A DNA stretch of 7,876 nt from Candidatus Zixiibacteriota bacterium (GCA_022572905.1 JACZUZ010000073.1:1-7876); one strand, 5' to 3'. Shown: positions 1-6,222, numbered from the stretch's first letter. Translations and numbers: made by a program. The notes: a model not told the origin generated them from the letters alone.

Positions 1-368
1 TCTTCCATCGAGTCAACCCGAAATATCATCATCCCCGCCAGATCGCCTTCAGCTTCCGCGTCCTGAAAAGGCCCAACCGCCGCTAGCTTACCCTCATCGT
101 ACATTTTGTCAATATTCGCCCAATGTTCTTCCAGAACTTTCTCAATTTCCGGAGTCATGTCCGCAGTCCATTTGGGGCCACGCTTCAGAAAGACAACGAA
201 ATACGTTCTCATTTCTGGCGACTTATCCTCTTCGAATATGTTCGTTGAATCGGAGGCTTCAGAAACTGAATCAGAACTGACTTGCGCGGCGATTTGATTG
301 TAACCATAGCTGATAAACGTCGCCGCTATTAGTACCATTATTCCGGTGAGCGCTAATTGCTTTTTCAA
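1..368 (-). CDS. Exported YCII-domain protein, 3' end cut off by the window
   Basis: Reading the minus strand from 368 gives 122 codons that stay open to the window edge, so the C-terminus is missing. The start is TTG at 368-366: an in-frame TAA lies six codons upstream (386-384), AAAGGA (380-375) is a suitable ribosome site, and the first residues (KKQLALTG, then a hydrophobic stretch to about residue 28) form a signal peptide. An alternative ATG at codon 11 would break that peptide. After a short acidic/serine linker, residues about 53-122 resemble the YCII family: TYFVVFLKRGP, then EEHW (80-83), EGKL and the typical GPF (99-101) followed by an acidic turn. YCII proteins are small ferredoxin-like folds, mostly of unknown function, and most are cytoplasmic; an exported one is less usual. 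It is transcribed divergently from the gene at 633. The family call is from motif memory. Confidence 0.75.
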   Translation of the reverse strand, partial: MKKQLALTGIMVLIAATFISYGYNQIAAQVSSDSVSEASDSTNIFEEDKSPEMRTYFVVFLKRGPKWTADMTPEIEKVLEEHWANIDKMYDEGKLAAVGPFQDAEAEGDLAGMMIFRVDSME

Positions 369-632
369 TTGTTTTCCTTTCGATTAAATTTGGTCGAACA
401 TTGTTTCAGGTTCTGAATCTACTCCAGACAGCGGAAACGCACAAGTTTCCAGCCCAGCCGTAGCGCTCTCTAAGGCGTTACGGGACCGGGCTTTGCGAGA
501 TACTCCGTAATGTGTGAAGTAATTCTAATTGATTCTTGTTGTATAGAAGTTGTAGCTTCTAGCGGAAACATAAGGCCCTGTAACTTGAATGTTCATCTAA
601 GGAAGAACCGAGACTTAAAGGAAGGAGCGCAA
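369..632. other. Divergent intergenic region with two short palindromes
   Basis: This 264-base gap separates the leftward YCII gene from the rightward membrane protein gene and must hold the control sites of both. Two perfect inverted repeats stand out: GGAAAC-6-GTTTCC at 433-450 and TAGAAG-6-CTTCTA at 544-561. The second overlaps a possible -10 box TATAGA (542-547), so it could be an operator, but no good -35 box was found. A looser pair, AGCCC (451-455) and GGGCT (488-492), could form a longer hairpin. No ORF here is convincing. Confidence 0.4.
619..627 (+). promoter_or_regulatory. Ribosome binding site deciding the start at 633
   Basis: The purine run AGGAAGGAG ends five bases before ATG 633. 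The in-frame ATG at 510 has no such site, and the peptide it would add has no membrane or signal character, so the later start is preferred. Confidence 0.8.
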
Positions 633-1187
633 ATGCAAAAGATCATTCTATCTGCGGTACTGGGAGGCCTGACCCTCTTTGTCTGGGGCGTCTTTAGCTG
701 GATGGTTCTGCCATTCCATAAGGCTACCATGAAAGACATGCCCAACGAACAAGCGATAGTGGAAGCTCTCCGAGCGAATCTAACCGAACCGGGTGTTTAT
801 AGTTATCCCGGGATGGCTATCTACGAAACCGATGAAGCCGCCTGGACCGCCCAACATAAGCAAGGTCCGATCGTCAGCATGCTGGTTTATAATCCGGACG
901 GAATGGAACCTATGGAGCCGATGGTATTTATCAAGGGACTTTGTATTGATATGCTCGCGGCGGGCTTAAGTGCGCTTATGCTAGCCATGGTTGTCTCGGC
1001 TGTTCCAAGTTACGGGCGCAGAATACTGATGGGAACAATGCTGGGTGTTTTTGCCGCGCTGGTTTCGCATTTCATGCTCTGGAATTACGCCATGATACCG
1101 GCCGGATACACACTGGCGATGTCGCTTGACCTGGTCGTCGGCTGGACTCTGGCGGGCGCTGTTATAGGCAAGATAATAAAGCCGTAA
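633..1187 (+). CDS. Conserved four-helix membrane protein of unknown function
   Basis: 184 residues from the ATG that follows a strong ribosome site; an ORF reading back to 510 is open but lacks one. Hydrophobic segments lie at about residues 5-27, 100-123, 131-149 and 158-181. The loop between helices 1 and 2 (about 28-99) is long, acidic and probably outside the cytoplasm. It carries LPFH after helix 1, a YSYPG box (56-60), and GPIVSMLVY followed by a repeated MEP (91-96). The overall plan (one helix with GLTLFVWGVFSWMVLP, a soluble loop, three helices at the end) recalls an uncharacterised family seen in several diderm phyla; I know no function for it. It is followed after 140 bases by the LysE-type gene on the same strand, but there is no sign that the two share a task. 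The call as a real gene is firm, the function is unknown. Confidence 0.8.
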   Translation: MQKIILSAVLGGLTLFVWGVFSWMVLPFHKATMKDMPNEQAIVEALRANLTEPGVYSYPGMAIYETDEAAWTAQHKQGPIVSMLVYNPDGMEPMEPMVFIKGLCIDMLAAGLSALMLAMVVSAVPSYGRRILMGTMLGVFAALVSHFMLWNYAMIPAGYTLAMSLDLVVGWTLAGAVIGKIIKP

Positions 1188-1327
1188 AAAATACAGCGGC
1201 TAAGAAAACAGCGGTCAGGTCACTTTAGTGATCAAATATTGTCGTCCAGCGAAACAATTTCCGAGCGCCTGCGTTTAGAATATTAAGTATAGAATGTTAG
1301 ATACCATCTCTAATGGATTATAAGTAA
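1188..1327. promoter_or_regulatory. Intergenic control region upstream of the LysE-type gene
   Basis: A near-perfect palindrome TCACT-TT-AGTGA sits at 1220-1231. A tandem near-repeat follows: TAGAATATTA (1276-1285) and TAGAATGTTA (1290-1299), with starts 14 bases apart. The second copy overlaps a -10-like TATAGA, but I see no matching -35 box. These are candidate operator elements only. No terminator hairpin with a T-run follows the gene ending at 1187, so read-through into the next gene is possible. Confidence 0.35.
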
Positions 1328-1966
1328 GTGACAGAAGCAAATTATCTGGCTTTCACCGGACTTGCGGCTCTGATGACCATAGCTCCCGGAGCGGACATGG
1401 CTATTGTTACCAGAAGCGCTATCTCAGGTGGCAGACAGGCCGCCTTTGTGACTTCTGTTGGCGTATGCATGGGCTTGTTTGTTCACGCCGTGGCTTCGGC
1501 GATCGGTCTCTCGGCCTTAATCAGCCATTCGGCGACAGCATATAATGTAGTTCGTTTTCTTGGGGCGGGATATTTGATTTTCCTCGGCGCACAGGGCCTT
1601 TACAGAACATGGCGTAAGTCGGAAAAGCCGTCTGTAGATATGAAAGCTCCCAATAAGCAAACCACATCCGAATTTTCAATGTTCGCGCAGGGCATGCTCA
1701 ATAATGTATTAAATCCGAAAGTGGCGGTTTTCTATTTGACATTCCTTCCGCAATTCATAGACCCCACGGGAAACGTGTTGGGTCAATCACTCTTGTTAGC
1801 GGCGACACATCTCGTCATGGGATTAATCTGGCTTGGATTTTATGGAGCGTTTGTAGGACGCATGAGCGCTTTCATGTCGCGACCAGCGATAAAACGTAGA
1901 ATAGAAACAGTCACCGGCGCTGTTCTTATATTATTCGGATTGCGACTCGCGCTTGAAAAACGCTAG
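1328..1966 (+). CDS. LysE/RhtB-family amino-acid (metabolite) exporter
   Basis: 212 residues starting with GTG at 1328; the codon just before it is TAA, so no earlier start is possible, and the N-terminus (NYLAFTGLAALMTIAPGAD) aligns with the usual family beginning. No clear ribosome site is visible. The family exports amino acids, homoserine lactones or similar compounds through the inner membrane with about six helices. Family marks are the APGADM motif (19-24; the usual second proline of PGP is alanine here), the RSAISGGRQAA segment, the helix-3 stretch with RFLGAGYLIFLG, and the mid-protein GMLNNVLNPKVAVFY followed by LPQF (about 121-143). Length matches the family norm of 200-215. A polar loop at about 95-118 separates the two halves. 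The substrate cannot be told from sequence. It ends 11 bases from the convergent exchanger gene, with no room for a separate terminator. Confidence 0.9.
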   Translation: MTEANYLAFTGLAALMTIAPGADMAIVTRSAISGGRQAAFVTSVGVCMGLFVHAVASAIGLSALISHSATAYNVVRFLGAGYLIFLGAQGLYRTWRKSEKPSVDMKAPNKQTTSEFSMFAQGMLNNVLNPKVAVFYLTFLPQFIDPTGNVLGQSLLLAATHLVMGLIWLGFYGAFVGRMSAFMSRPAIKRRIETVTGAVLILFGLRLALEKR

Positions 1967-1977
1967 CGATAGAAGGT

Positions 1978-2913
1978 TTAGCCCATATCAAACAGGCGAA
2001 AGATCATATAGGACAGGTATATCACGAGAAATAATCCACCCAGAACTTTAGGAAGCGCTTTCCACATATACGCCGCCCCCAATAACACGATTGAAATCAG
2101 ACACACCATAGCGTAGTCCATCTGAATCGCCCCGTTGCTGGGTAGTCCACTCCTGGCGGCGACTAGAGTGCCCCCCAGAACCAGGAGCACGTTTGAAATA
2201 TTACTGCCAAGCAGATTGCCAACTGCAAGCGAGTTCTCGCCTCTTTTTACCGCGATCACGCTTGTCATTACATCGGGAATTGATGTTCCAAAGGCGACAA
2301 TAGTCAGTCCGATTACAGCGTCGCTCAATCCCCATCCCTTGCCAAGTGTAATGGCGCTACTGACAACAAACTCACCGCCCGCGTAAAGCAAAGCCGCTCC
2401 AACAAGGAACAATCCCGTTGCTTTGAGAACGCTGAGTCCGCTTTCTATTTTCTCCTCCGGAGCCGGACGATGGTAGAGCGAGAAACCATAAACTACGATC
2501 ATGATAATCAGAGGCGCTATCGCCCACAACGGAAGCGATTCGTTTGCAGTAAAGAGGAAGAAACCCAGCACCAACAATGGAGTCGCGGCAACATAGAGAA
2601 GATCAATCCGGAACTTCGCCGGAGTAAGCGCTACCGAACCCACAAGAGCGCAAAGCCCAAAACCTACCAGGATATTGGTTAAATTACTACCGGAAACATT
2701 TGAAAGCGCGAGCGCGATGTTGCCTTTCAGCGCCGCGGTTATATTTACAAACAACTCCGGCGAACTTGTGCCCATTGCGACCAGAGTCAGACCCACGACC
2801 AGCTTGGAAATACCCATCCCGATGGCAAGCGAACTTGCGCCTTTGATCAACCACCCTGCGCCGAAGTAAAGCAACGCAAAGCCAATTAGAACTAGTAATA
2901 TTGATTCTAACAT
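1978..2913 (-). CDS. Na+/Ca2+ exchanger (CaCA superfamily, YrbG/CaxA type)
   Basis: 311 residues, ATG at 2913-2911 and TAA at 1980-1978; about ten membrane helices, the standard size for bacterial members. It should move calcium out of the cytoplasm in exchange for sodium or protons. The two inverted alpha-repeats are intact. Alpha-1 has GLTLVAMGTSSPEL (E53) and GNIALALSNVSGSNLTN (N77). Alpha-2 has GLTIVAFGTSIPDV (D214) and VGNLLGSNISN (N238, N241). The acidic residue in alpha-2 is aspartate, as in eukaryotic K+-dependent NCKX carriers, where most bacterial proteins have glutamate. The residue 27 further on, aspartate in NCKX, is asparagine here. An acidic/basic loop near residues 151-158 joins the halves. 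It lies 90 bases downstream of mlaD on the same strand and may be co-transcribed; bacterial yrbG also neighbours mla genes in Escherichia coli, so the linkage is not random. The ribosome site is weak. Confidence 0.93.
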   Translation of the reverse strand: MLESILLVLIGFALLYFGAGWLIKGASSLAIGMGISKLVVGLTLVAMGTSSPELFVNITAALKGNIALALSNVSGSNLTNILVGFGLCALVGSVALTPAKFRIDLLYVAATPLLVLGFFLFTANESLPLWAIAPLIIMIVVYGFSLYHRPAPEEKIESGLSVLKATGLFLVGAALLYAGGEFVVSSAITLGKGWGLSDAVIGLTIVAFGTSIPDVMTSVIAVKRGENSLAVGNLLGSNISNVLLVLGGTLVAARSGLPSNGAIQMDYAMVCLISIVLLGAAYMWKALPKVLGGLFLVIYLSYMIFRLFDMG

Positions 2914-3003
2914 TAGAACGCACGCCTAGTGAAAGAGCGCGATTGGATTTCGTTGCGAAATTCCGTTCACTCTCTCAATCAATGGTTTCCGACACCATCC
3001 TTG
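2914..3003 (-). other. mlaD-exchanger spacer with stem-loops
   Basis: The 90 bases between the mlaD stop and the exchanger start hold two inverted repeats. One is ATGGT-7-ACCAT (2982-2998), just after the mlaD stop. The other is larger: AGTGAA (2928-2933) with TTCACT (2966-2971), enclosing GGATTTCG/CGAAATTCC (2945-2964, three-base loop, one bulged base). Neither is followed by a T-run, so they do not look like intrinsic terminators. They could set mRNA stability or uneven expression within an operon. Confidence 0.5.
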
Positions 3004-3930
3004 TTAGAAAACAGAGAACTTGAAATATTTCCTGGGGTTTTTCTCAATATCGAGAATCAGGTTTTCGAGCCGAGCTAACATGTTTTTGGTATTCTCGTAT
3101 AGCTCAATGTCATTCACAAGAGCTCCGGCGCTTCCCTCTCCGGATTCCATCTTTCCGGCAATACTCGAGAGATCGGCCACAAGATTTGTCAGGTCACCAT
3201 ATAGAGTGGAATCAAACAAGAGCCTTCCAACCGTTCCGCCGGAATCCAAAAGCGCATCGGTAAGTCTTCCAAAAGACTCCACTCCATCCTCAATGGATTC
3301 GAACATTTCATCCTGATGAGAATTAAAGCGCTCCACCGTTTCAGATAGACTCCCCAGCGTGGCGTTCAACCGAATGTAGAGCGAATCATCAGATAACATT
3401 CGCCCGAGTGTATTCTCGCCGCTGTTTATTTTGTCCATAATTTCCGAAAGGTTCCGGGCGATTTCTTTAACACTCGTGATAGCATCGGACCCCTCGCGGA
3501 ACACTTTACCGATATCATCTTCTATTGCCACCAAAACGCCATTGTCCTCAAGCGGTGCCGCTGATGGATCGCCCGGCACAATTTCCAAAAATTTATCCCC
3601 GATTAAGCCAATTGAACCGATTTTCGCTTTACTATCCGCAGAGACCAAATGCCAGACTTTATTCTGTACGCGCCCCATGACTTCAATCTTCCTCAAACTC
3701 TTGTCGAAAGTAATTGAGCGCACATTGCCAACCTCGACTCCGGATATCCAGACCGGTGATCCCCGAGTCAGACCCTGTACGTTTTCAAAGTATACGCTGA
3801 AGTTGCGTTTGTCTTCGAATATGGATGTGCCCCCGCCGGTTAGCGACGCCCAGATAAGGATCACAAAGCCGAACATGACCAATAATCCTACCCACAACTC
3901 TGACCACTTTACTCTATTTGATCTGCGCAT
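3004..3930 (-). CDS. mlaD: MlaD-like MCE-domain substrate-binding protein
   Basis: 308 residues, ATG at 3930-3928. MlaD-type proteins form a hexameric ring in the periplasm, anchored to the inner membrane, that passes lipids between the MlaE permease and carriers. Visible parts: a basic N-terminus, one membrane helix (about 12-30), and the MCE domain (about 40-118) with the typical NVQGLTRGSPVWISGVEVGNV and a GSIGLIGDKFLEI strand (105-117). A long helical tail (about 140-300) follows, much longer than in E. coli MlaD (about 180 residues in total). The tail holds three copies of an SGxGTxGxLLxDxxLYxxL-type motif near residues 170, 230 and 263, and ends NPRKYFKFSVF, an ending I associate with long-tailed MCE proteins of many non-proteobacterial diderms. 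It starts 80 bases after mlaF; the ribosome site (ACGGAAAA) is weak. Confidence 0.93.
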   Translation of the reverse strand: MRRSNRVKWSELWVGLLVMFGFVILIWASLTGGGTSIFEDKRNFSVYFENVQGLTRGSPVWISGVEVGNVRSITFDKSLRKIEVMGRVQNKVWHLVSADSKAKIGSIGLIGDKFLEIVPGDPSAAPLEDNGVLVAIEDDIGKVFREGSDAITSVKEIARNLSEIMDKINSGENTLGRMLSDDSLYIRLNATLGSLSETVERFNSHQDEMFESIEDGVESFGRLTDALLDSGGTVGRLLFDSTLYGDLTNLVADLSSIAGKMESGEGSAGALVNDIELYENTKNMLARLENLILDIEKNPRKYFKFSVF

Positions 3931-4010
3931 TATTTTTCCGTTGATTGATTTCCAAAATTGATTTCACTCCATTCCGGAGCGTTGATTCGAAATAAACAGA
4001 CTTGTTTAAC

Positions 4011-4778
4011 TTATGCAAATTTCTTTCGCTGTAATTCCGCAATGCCTCTGCGGAAAGGATTCAGAAATTCGAGAACCCGCGGATCGGCGCAATCGCGAAA
4101 TCCATCCAGCTTTCCGTCAAAAACAACCTGACCGTCGTCTATGAAAATGAAATCATCGGCGATCTCAAGAGCGTCAACAATCTGGTGCGTGACAATAACT
4201 GACGATATTTTCTTTCTTTCCGCCAGCGTTTTCATTAGCGCCAGCGCTTTCGAAGTCGATTCCGGATCGAGGCCGGTTGTCGGTTCATCGTAGAGCATAA
4301 TTTTCGGATCGGTCGCCAGAAGCGCTCTTCCTATCGCCACTCGCCGTTGCATCCCCCCGGAAAGTTCATCCGGTAATTTGTCTATGATACTTTCCTCCAG
4401 CCCAACATATCCGAGCATTTCTCGCACGCGCTTTTCGATCTCGTCGATCTCCAGGTCGGAGTGTTCAATCAAATAAAAGCCGACATTCTCACCCACTGTC
4501 ATTGAATCAAAAAGCGCTCCGTCCTGAAATACCATTCCGATTTTCTTACGAACTTCTCTCAGCTCTCGCTCATTCATTTTGCCAATATCTTCACCGTCAA
4601 TCAGGACAGAGCCCGAGAACGGAGGATACAACCCCAGAAATAATTTCAAGATAGTGGATTTCCCCGAACCGGATTGACCAAGAATCACTCGCGCCTCTCC
4701 GTCGGGGATTTGGAAAGAAATCCCCCGCAAGACCGGCTCGGCGCCATATGAAAATGTTACATCACGAAATTCAAGCAT
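4011..4778 (-). CDS. mlaF: MlaF-like ABC transporter ATPase
   Basis: 255 residues from ATG 4778-4776. An upstream in-frame ATG (4820) lies inside mlaE and gives an extension unlike the family. The chosen start is preceded by GCGGAG five bases away and opens with the family-typical MLEFRDVTFSYG. It is the cytoplasmic ATPase that powers lipid movement by MlaE. All parts of an active ABC ATPase are present: Walker A GQSGSGKST (34-42), Q-loop Q85 in VFQDGALFDSMTV, signature LSGGMQRR (139-146), Walker B IMLYDEPTTGLDP (D164, E165) and switch histidine H198. The VFQDGALFDSMTV and GGMQRRVAIGRAL stretches are specific to the MlaF/Ttg2A group rather than other importers. Ten bases separate it from the mlaE stop, so the two are almost certainly one transcript. 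Confidence 0.95.
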   Translation of the reverse strand: MLEFRDVTFSYGAEPVLRGISFQIPDGEARVILGQSGSGKSTILKLFLGLYPPFSGSVLIDGEDIGKMNERELREVRKKIGMVFQDGALFDSMTVGENVGFYLIEHSDLEIDEIEKRVREMLGYVGLEESIIDKLPDELSGGMQRRVAIGRALLATDPKIMLYDEPTTGLDPESTSKALALMKTLAERKKISSVIVTHQIVDALEIADDFIFIDDGQVVFDGKLDGFRDCADPRVLEFLNPFRRGIAELQRKKFA

Positions 4779-4788
4779 GACAGCTCCG

Positions 4789-5580
4789 CTAGAAATAGCC
4801 CCGAATAAGCGAAAAAACAACTTTCGTTGAAATAAAGTTCGCTATCAAAATTGTTATCGACGTTATCACAACCGACTGTGTTGTAGCCAGTCCTACTCCC
4901 TTTGCGCCTCCTTCGGACGAAAAGCCTTTATAAATCGATACAAAGGCAATTATGAACGCATTGACAATTGGCTTAAATAATCCTATAAAAATATTCCCGA
5001 AATTCAAATTCTCGTAGACAGGCGCCCAGTAAAGCCCGACATGAATGTGCGCTACCAAAACCGCGATGACATACCCGCCAAGTATTCCGATTACATCGCA
5101 AAGAATGGTCAAAACGGGTACCATTACTAACAGAGATAGGAGTCTCGGAACCGCAAGTTTGCGGATCGGGTCAATCGAAAACGCCCGCAATGCATCGATC
5201 TGGTGAGATGATTTCATTGATCCCAGTTCTGCAGTGATACCGCTGGCCACTCGCGCGGCAACCAGCAATCCGGTCAAAACCGGACCCAGCTCGCGTACCA
5301 TAGACAGAACCATCAAGCGCCCGAGGTAGGTCTTGGCTCCGAAATCGCTCAGCTCAATCGAGAATTGAAGCGCCAGCGCCTGCCCAGCAAAAAGCCCGGT
5401 GAGAATCACCAGGTAAATAGATTTTACTCCATTGAGATGCATTTGCTCAATCCACTCAGTCAGGAAGAACGGCCTTCCAAAACAGGCCCTGAGGGTACTG
5501 AGCGAGAACTTCAGCATCTCCTGTGAATCATAGGCGAAGCGCTTGATAAATCCGGTGGGTTTGGGGCGGGGTGTATACAT
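4789..5580 (-). CDS. mlaE: MlaE-like lipid ABC transporter permease
   Basis: 263 residues, ATG at 5580-5578, TAG at 4791-4789. It is the inner-membrane permease that pairs with MlaF below and the MlaD ring above. The family core is clear: RELGPVLTGLLVAAR (96-110), ITAELGSMKSSHQIDAL (115-131; the conserved E118 and QIDAL), DPIRKLAVPR (137-146), and late in the protein YKGFSSEGGAKGVG (217-230) followed by ATTQSVV. Hydrophobic segments lie at about 51-73, 150-178, 197-217 and 236-258, with an amphipathic N-terminal helix region (12-45) as in solved MlaE structures. Length matches the usual 255-265. It is the first gene of the block; a possible promoter lies at 5623-5652 and a terminator for an upstream transcript at 5718-5756. 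The ribosome site is poor (GCTGAG). Confidence 0.95.
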   Translation of the reverse strand: MYTPRPKPTGFIKRFAYDSQEMLKFSLSTLRACFGRPFFLTEWIEQMHLNGVKSIYLVILTGLFAGQALALQFSIELSDFGAKTYLGRLMVLSMVRELGPVLTGLLVAARVASGITAELGSMKSSHQIDALRAFSIDPIRKLAVPRLLSLLVMVPVLTILCDVIGILGGYVIAVLVAHIHVGLYWAPVYENLNFGNIFIGLFKPIVNAFIIAFVSIYKGFSSEGGAKGVGLATTQSVVITSITILIANFISTKVVFSLIRGYF

Positions 5581-5622
5581 AGAACTCAGCTGACAAACGC
5601 AAATAATGTTTCAGCTCAAGGC

Positions 5623-5652
5623 TATGTAAAGACTGTTGCGTGATTAAGTCAA
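5623..5652 (-). promoter_or_regulatory. Possible mlaE promoter
   Basis: On the minus strand TTGACT (5652-5647) is followed after 18 bases by TACATA (5628-5623). The -35 box is good and the -10 box poor. A start near 5616 would give a leader of about 35 bases before the mlaE ATG. It lies downstream of the terminator at 5718-5756, which fits mlaE having its own promoter. The promoter consensus in this organism is unknown. Confidence 0.35.
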
Positions 5653-5717
5653 AGGGAACCGGACAAAAAGACAGCTGGCGAGAAAATACCCCATGAAAAT
5701 AACTCCAGATAGTCCCC

Positions 5718-5756
5718 AAAAAAAAGGAGCCTCGACTTCCCGGTCGTCGAGACTCC
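5718..5756 (-). terminator. Strong minus-strand intrinsic terminator
   Basis: Read on the minus strand, GGAGUCUCGAC pairs with GUCGAGGCUCC across a nine-base loop: an 11-pair stem with one U-G wobble, followed at once by eight T. On the plus strand the wobble becomes a C-A mismatch and there is no T-run, so the signal points leftward. No protein-coding gene ends just upstream of it, which implies that a non-coding transcript ends here or that it is an attenuator in the mlaE leader. Confidence 0.85.
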
Positions 5757-5869
5757 GCTCTCTCCCTATCAGGCGTCGTGGTGACCTAACCGCCAGGAAA
5801 AATCACCAGCTATCTCAGGAGCGCCTTTTCGTCTGCCTGCCTGAGTCAGGGATATCACCCGCGAGAGCG
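5718..5869 (-). ncRNA. Candidate structured RNA, class not recognised
   Basis: Upstream of the terminator, the minus strand shows nested pairing. An outer stem CGCTCTC/GAGAGCG (5863-5869 with 5756-5762) comes first, then CCCT/AGGG (5848-5851 with 5764-5767). Next is CTCAGG/CCTGAG (5840-5845 with 5814-5819), and a hairpin TGGTGA/TCACCA (5803-5808 with 5779-5784). Two crossing pairings, CAGGC/GCCTG (5835-5839 with 5770-5774) or AGGCG/CGCCT (5822-5826 with 5771-5775), would make a pseudoknot; they are mutually exclusive. The outer stem meets the terminator stem, sharing base 5756. With a start near 5893 the RNA would be about 175 bases. It does not show the signatures I know for tmRNA, RNase P RNA, SRP RNA or the common riboswitches. 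Could be a free RNA or a regulatory leader of mlaE. The pairing was found by eye; no energy or covariation test was done. Confidence 0.4.
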
Positions 5870-5900
5870 ATATCAATGCAACGAAAGCGACGCACTGACG

Positions 5901-5928
5901 CCTATATGTATCTCAACGAGTATGCCAA
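5901..5928 (-). promoter_or_regulatory. Possible promoter of the candidate RNA
   Basis: Minus strand TTGGCA (5928-5923), a 16-base spacer, then TATAGG (5906-5901). This puts a start near 5893, some 24 bases before the outer stem of the structured element. The match is fair rather than strong. Confidence 0.3.
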
Positions 5929-6222
5929 CTTCACACCTTCGCCTATTCGGTTGCATACCAATAAGTTATCCATCGAAAAAGAGTGGCGATAATTCTAAGA
6001 TAACTGGCGTCTAACGCAATATCTGCGGAAAGAGGATTGCAAGCCTTCAAATTCTGCCATAAGTCGTTGCTCTGTACCGTATTATGCAAGGACGCCACTC
6101 TGCGGGCTGTTACCCTCTAGATCGCAATAACTTACGCACCGCTGAAACGCGGATTTCGTAATCCACGACTAAGCGTCCAATTTAAGACAATGCAAATCAC
6201 ACTATCTCATCTCACAAGAAAA
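5929..6222. other. Non-coding stretch with long-range inverted repeats
   Basis: No ORF here is convincing. Three long complementary pairs are present: AGAGTGGCG (5980-5988) with CGCCACTCT (6093-6101); TGGCGTC (6005-6011) with GACGCCA (6091-6097), which competes with the first; and GGACGC (6090-6095) with GCGTCC (6173-6178), which contains the hairpin GGATT-4-AATCC (6151-6164) and a small GGG/CCC loop near 6104-6115. On the plus strand a -10-like TATTAT (6080-6085) would start a transcript at the GGACGC segment. This may be a second RNA, but neither the strand nor the ends are fixed. Confidence 0.25.

Noticed and set aside
1961..1968. CGCTAGCG palindrome over the LysE-type stop codon as a terminator
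   Set aside because: No loop and no T-run; just a short self-complementary sequence.
4779..4820. Upstream start for mlaF overlapping mlaE
   Set aside because: The extra 14 residues are unlike MlaF and the good ribosome site belongs to the ATG at 4778.
5693..5992. Plus-strand 99-codon reading frame
   Set aside because: It runs through the minus-strand terminator and the structured element, is rich in basic and serine residues without domain character, and has no ribosome site.
5718..6178. tmRNA, RNase P RNA, 6S RNA or SRP RNA
   Set aside because: Looked for the tRNA-like T-arm and CCA end, the GAGGAAAGUCC-type core, the long bulged rod and the SRP tetraloop domain; none was found on either strand.
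6090..6178. tRNA, because of an 89-base span closed by GGACGC/GCGTCC
   Set aside because: No TTCRA loop, no anticodon arm and eight extra bases between the inner hairpin and the closing stem.
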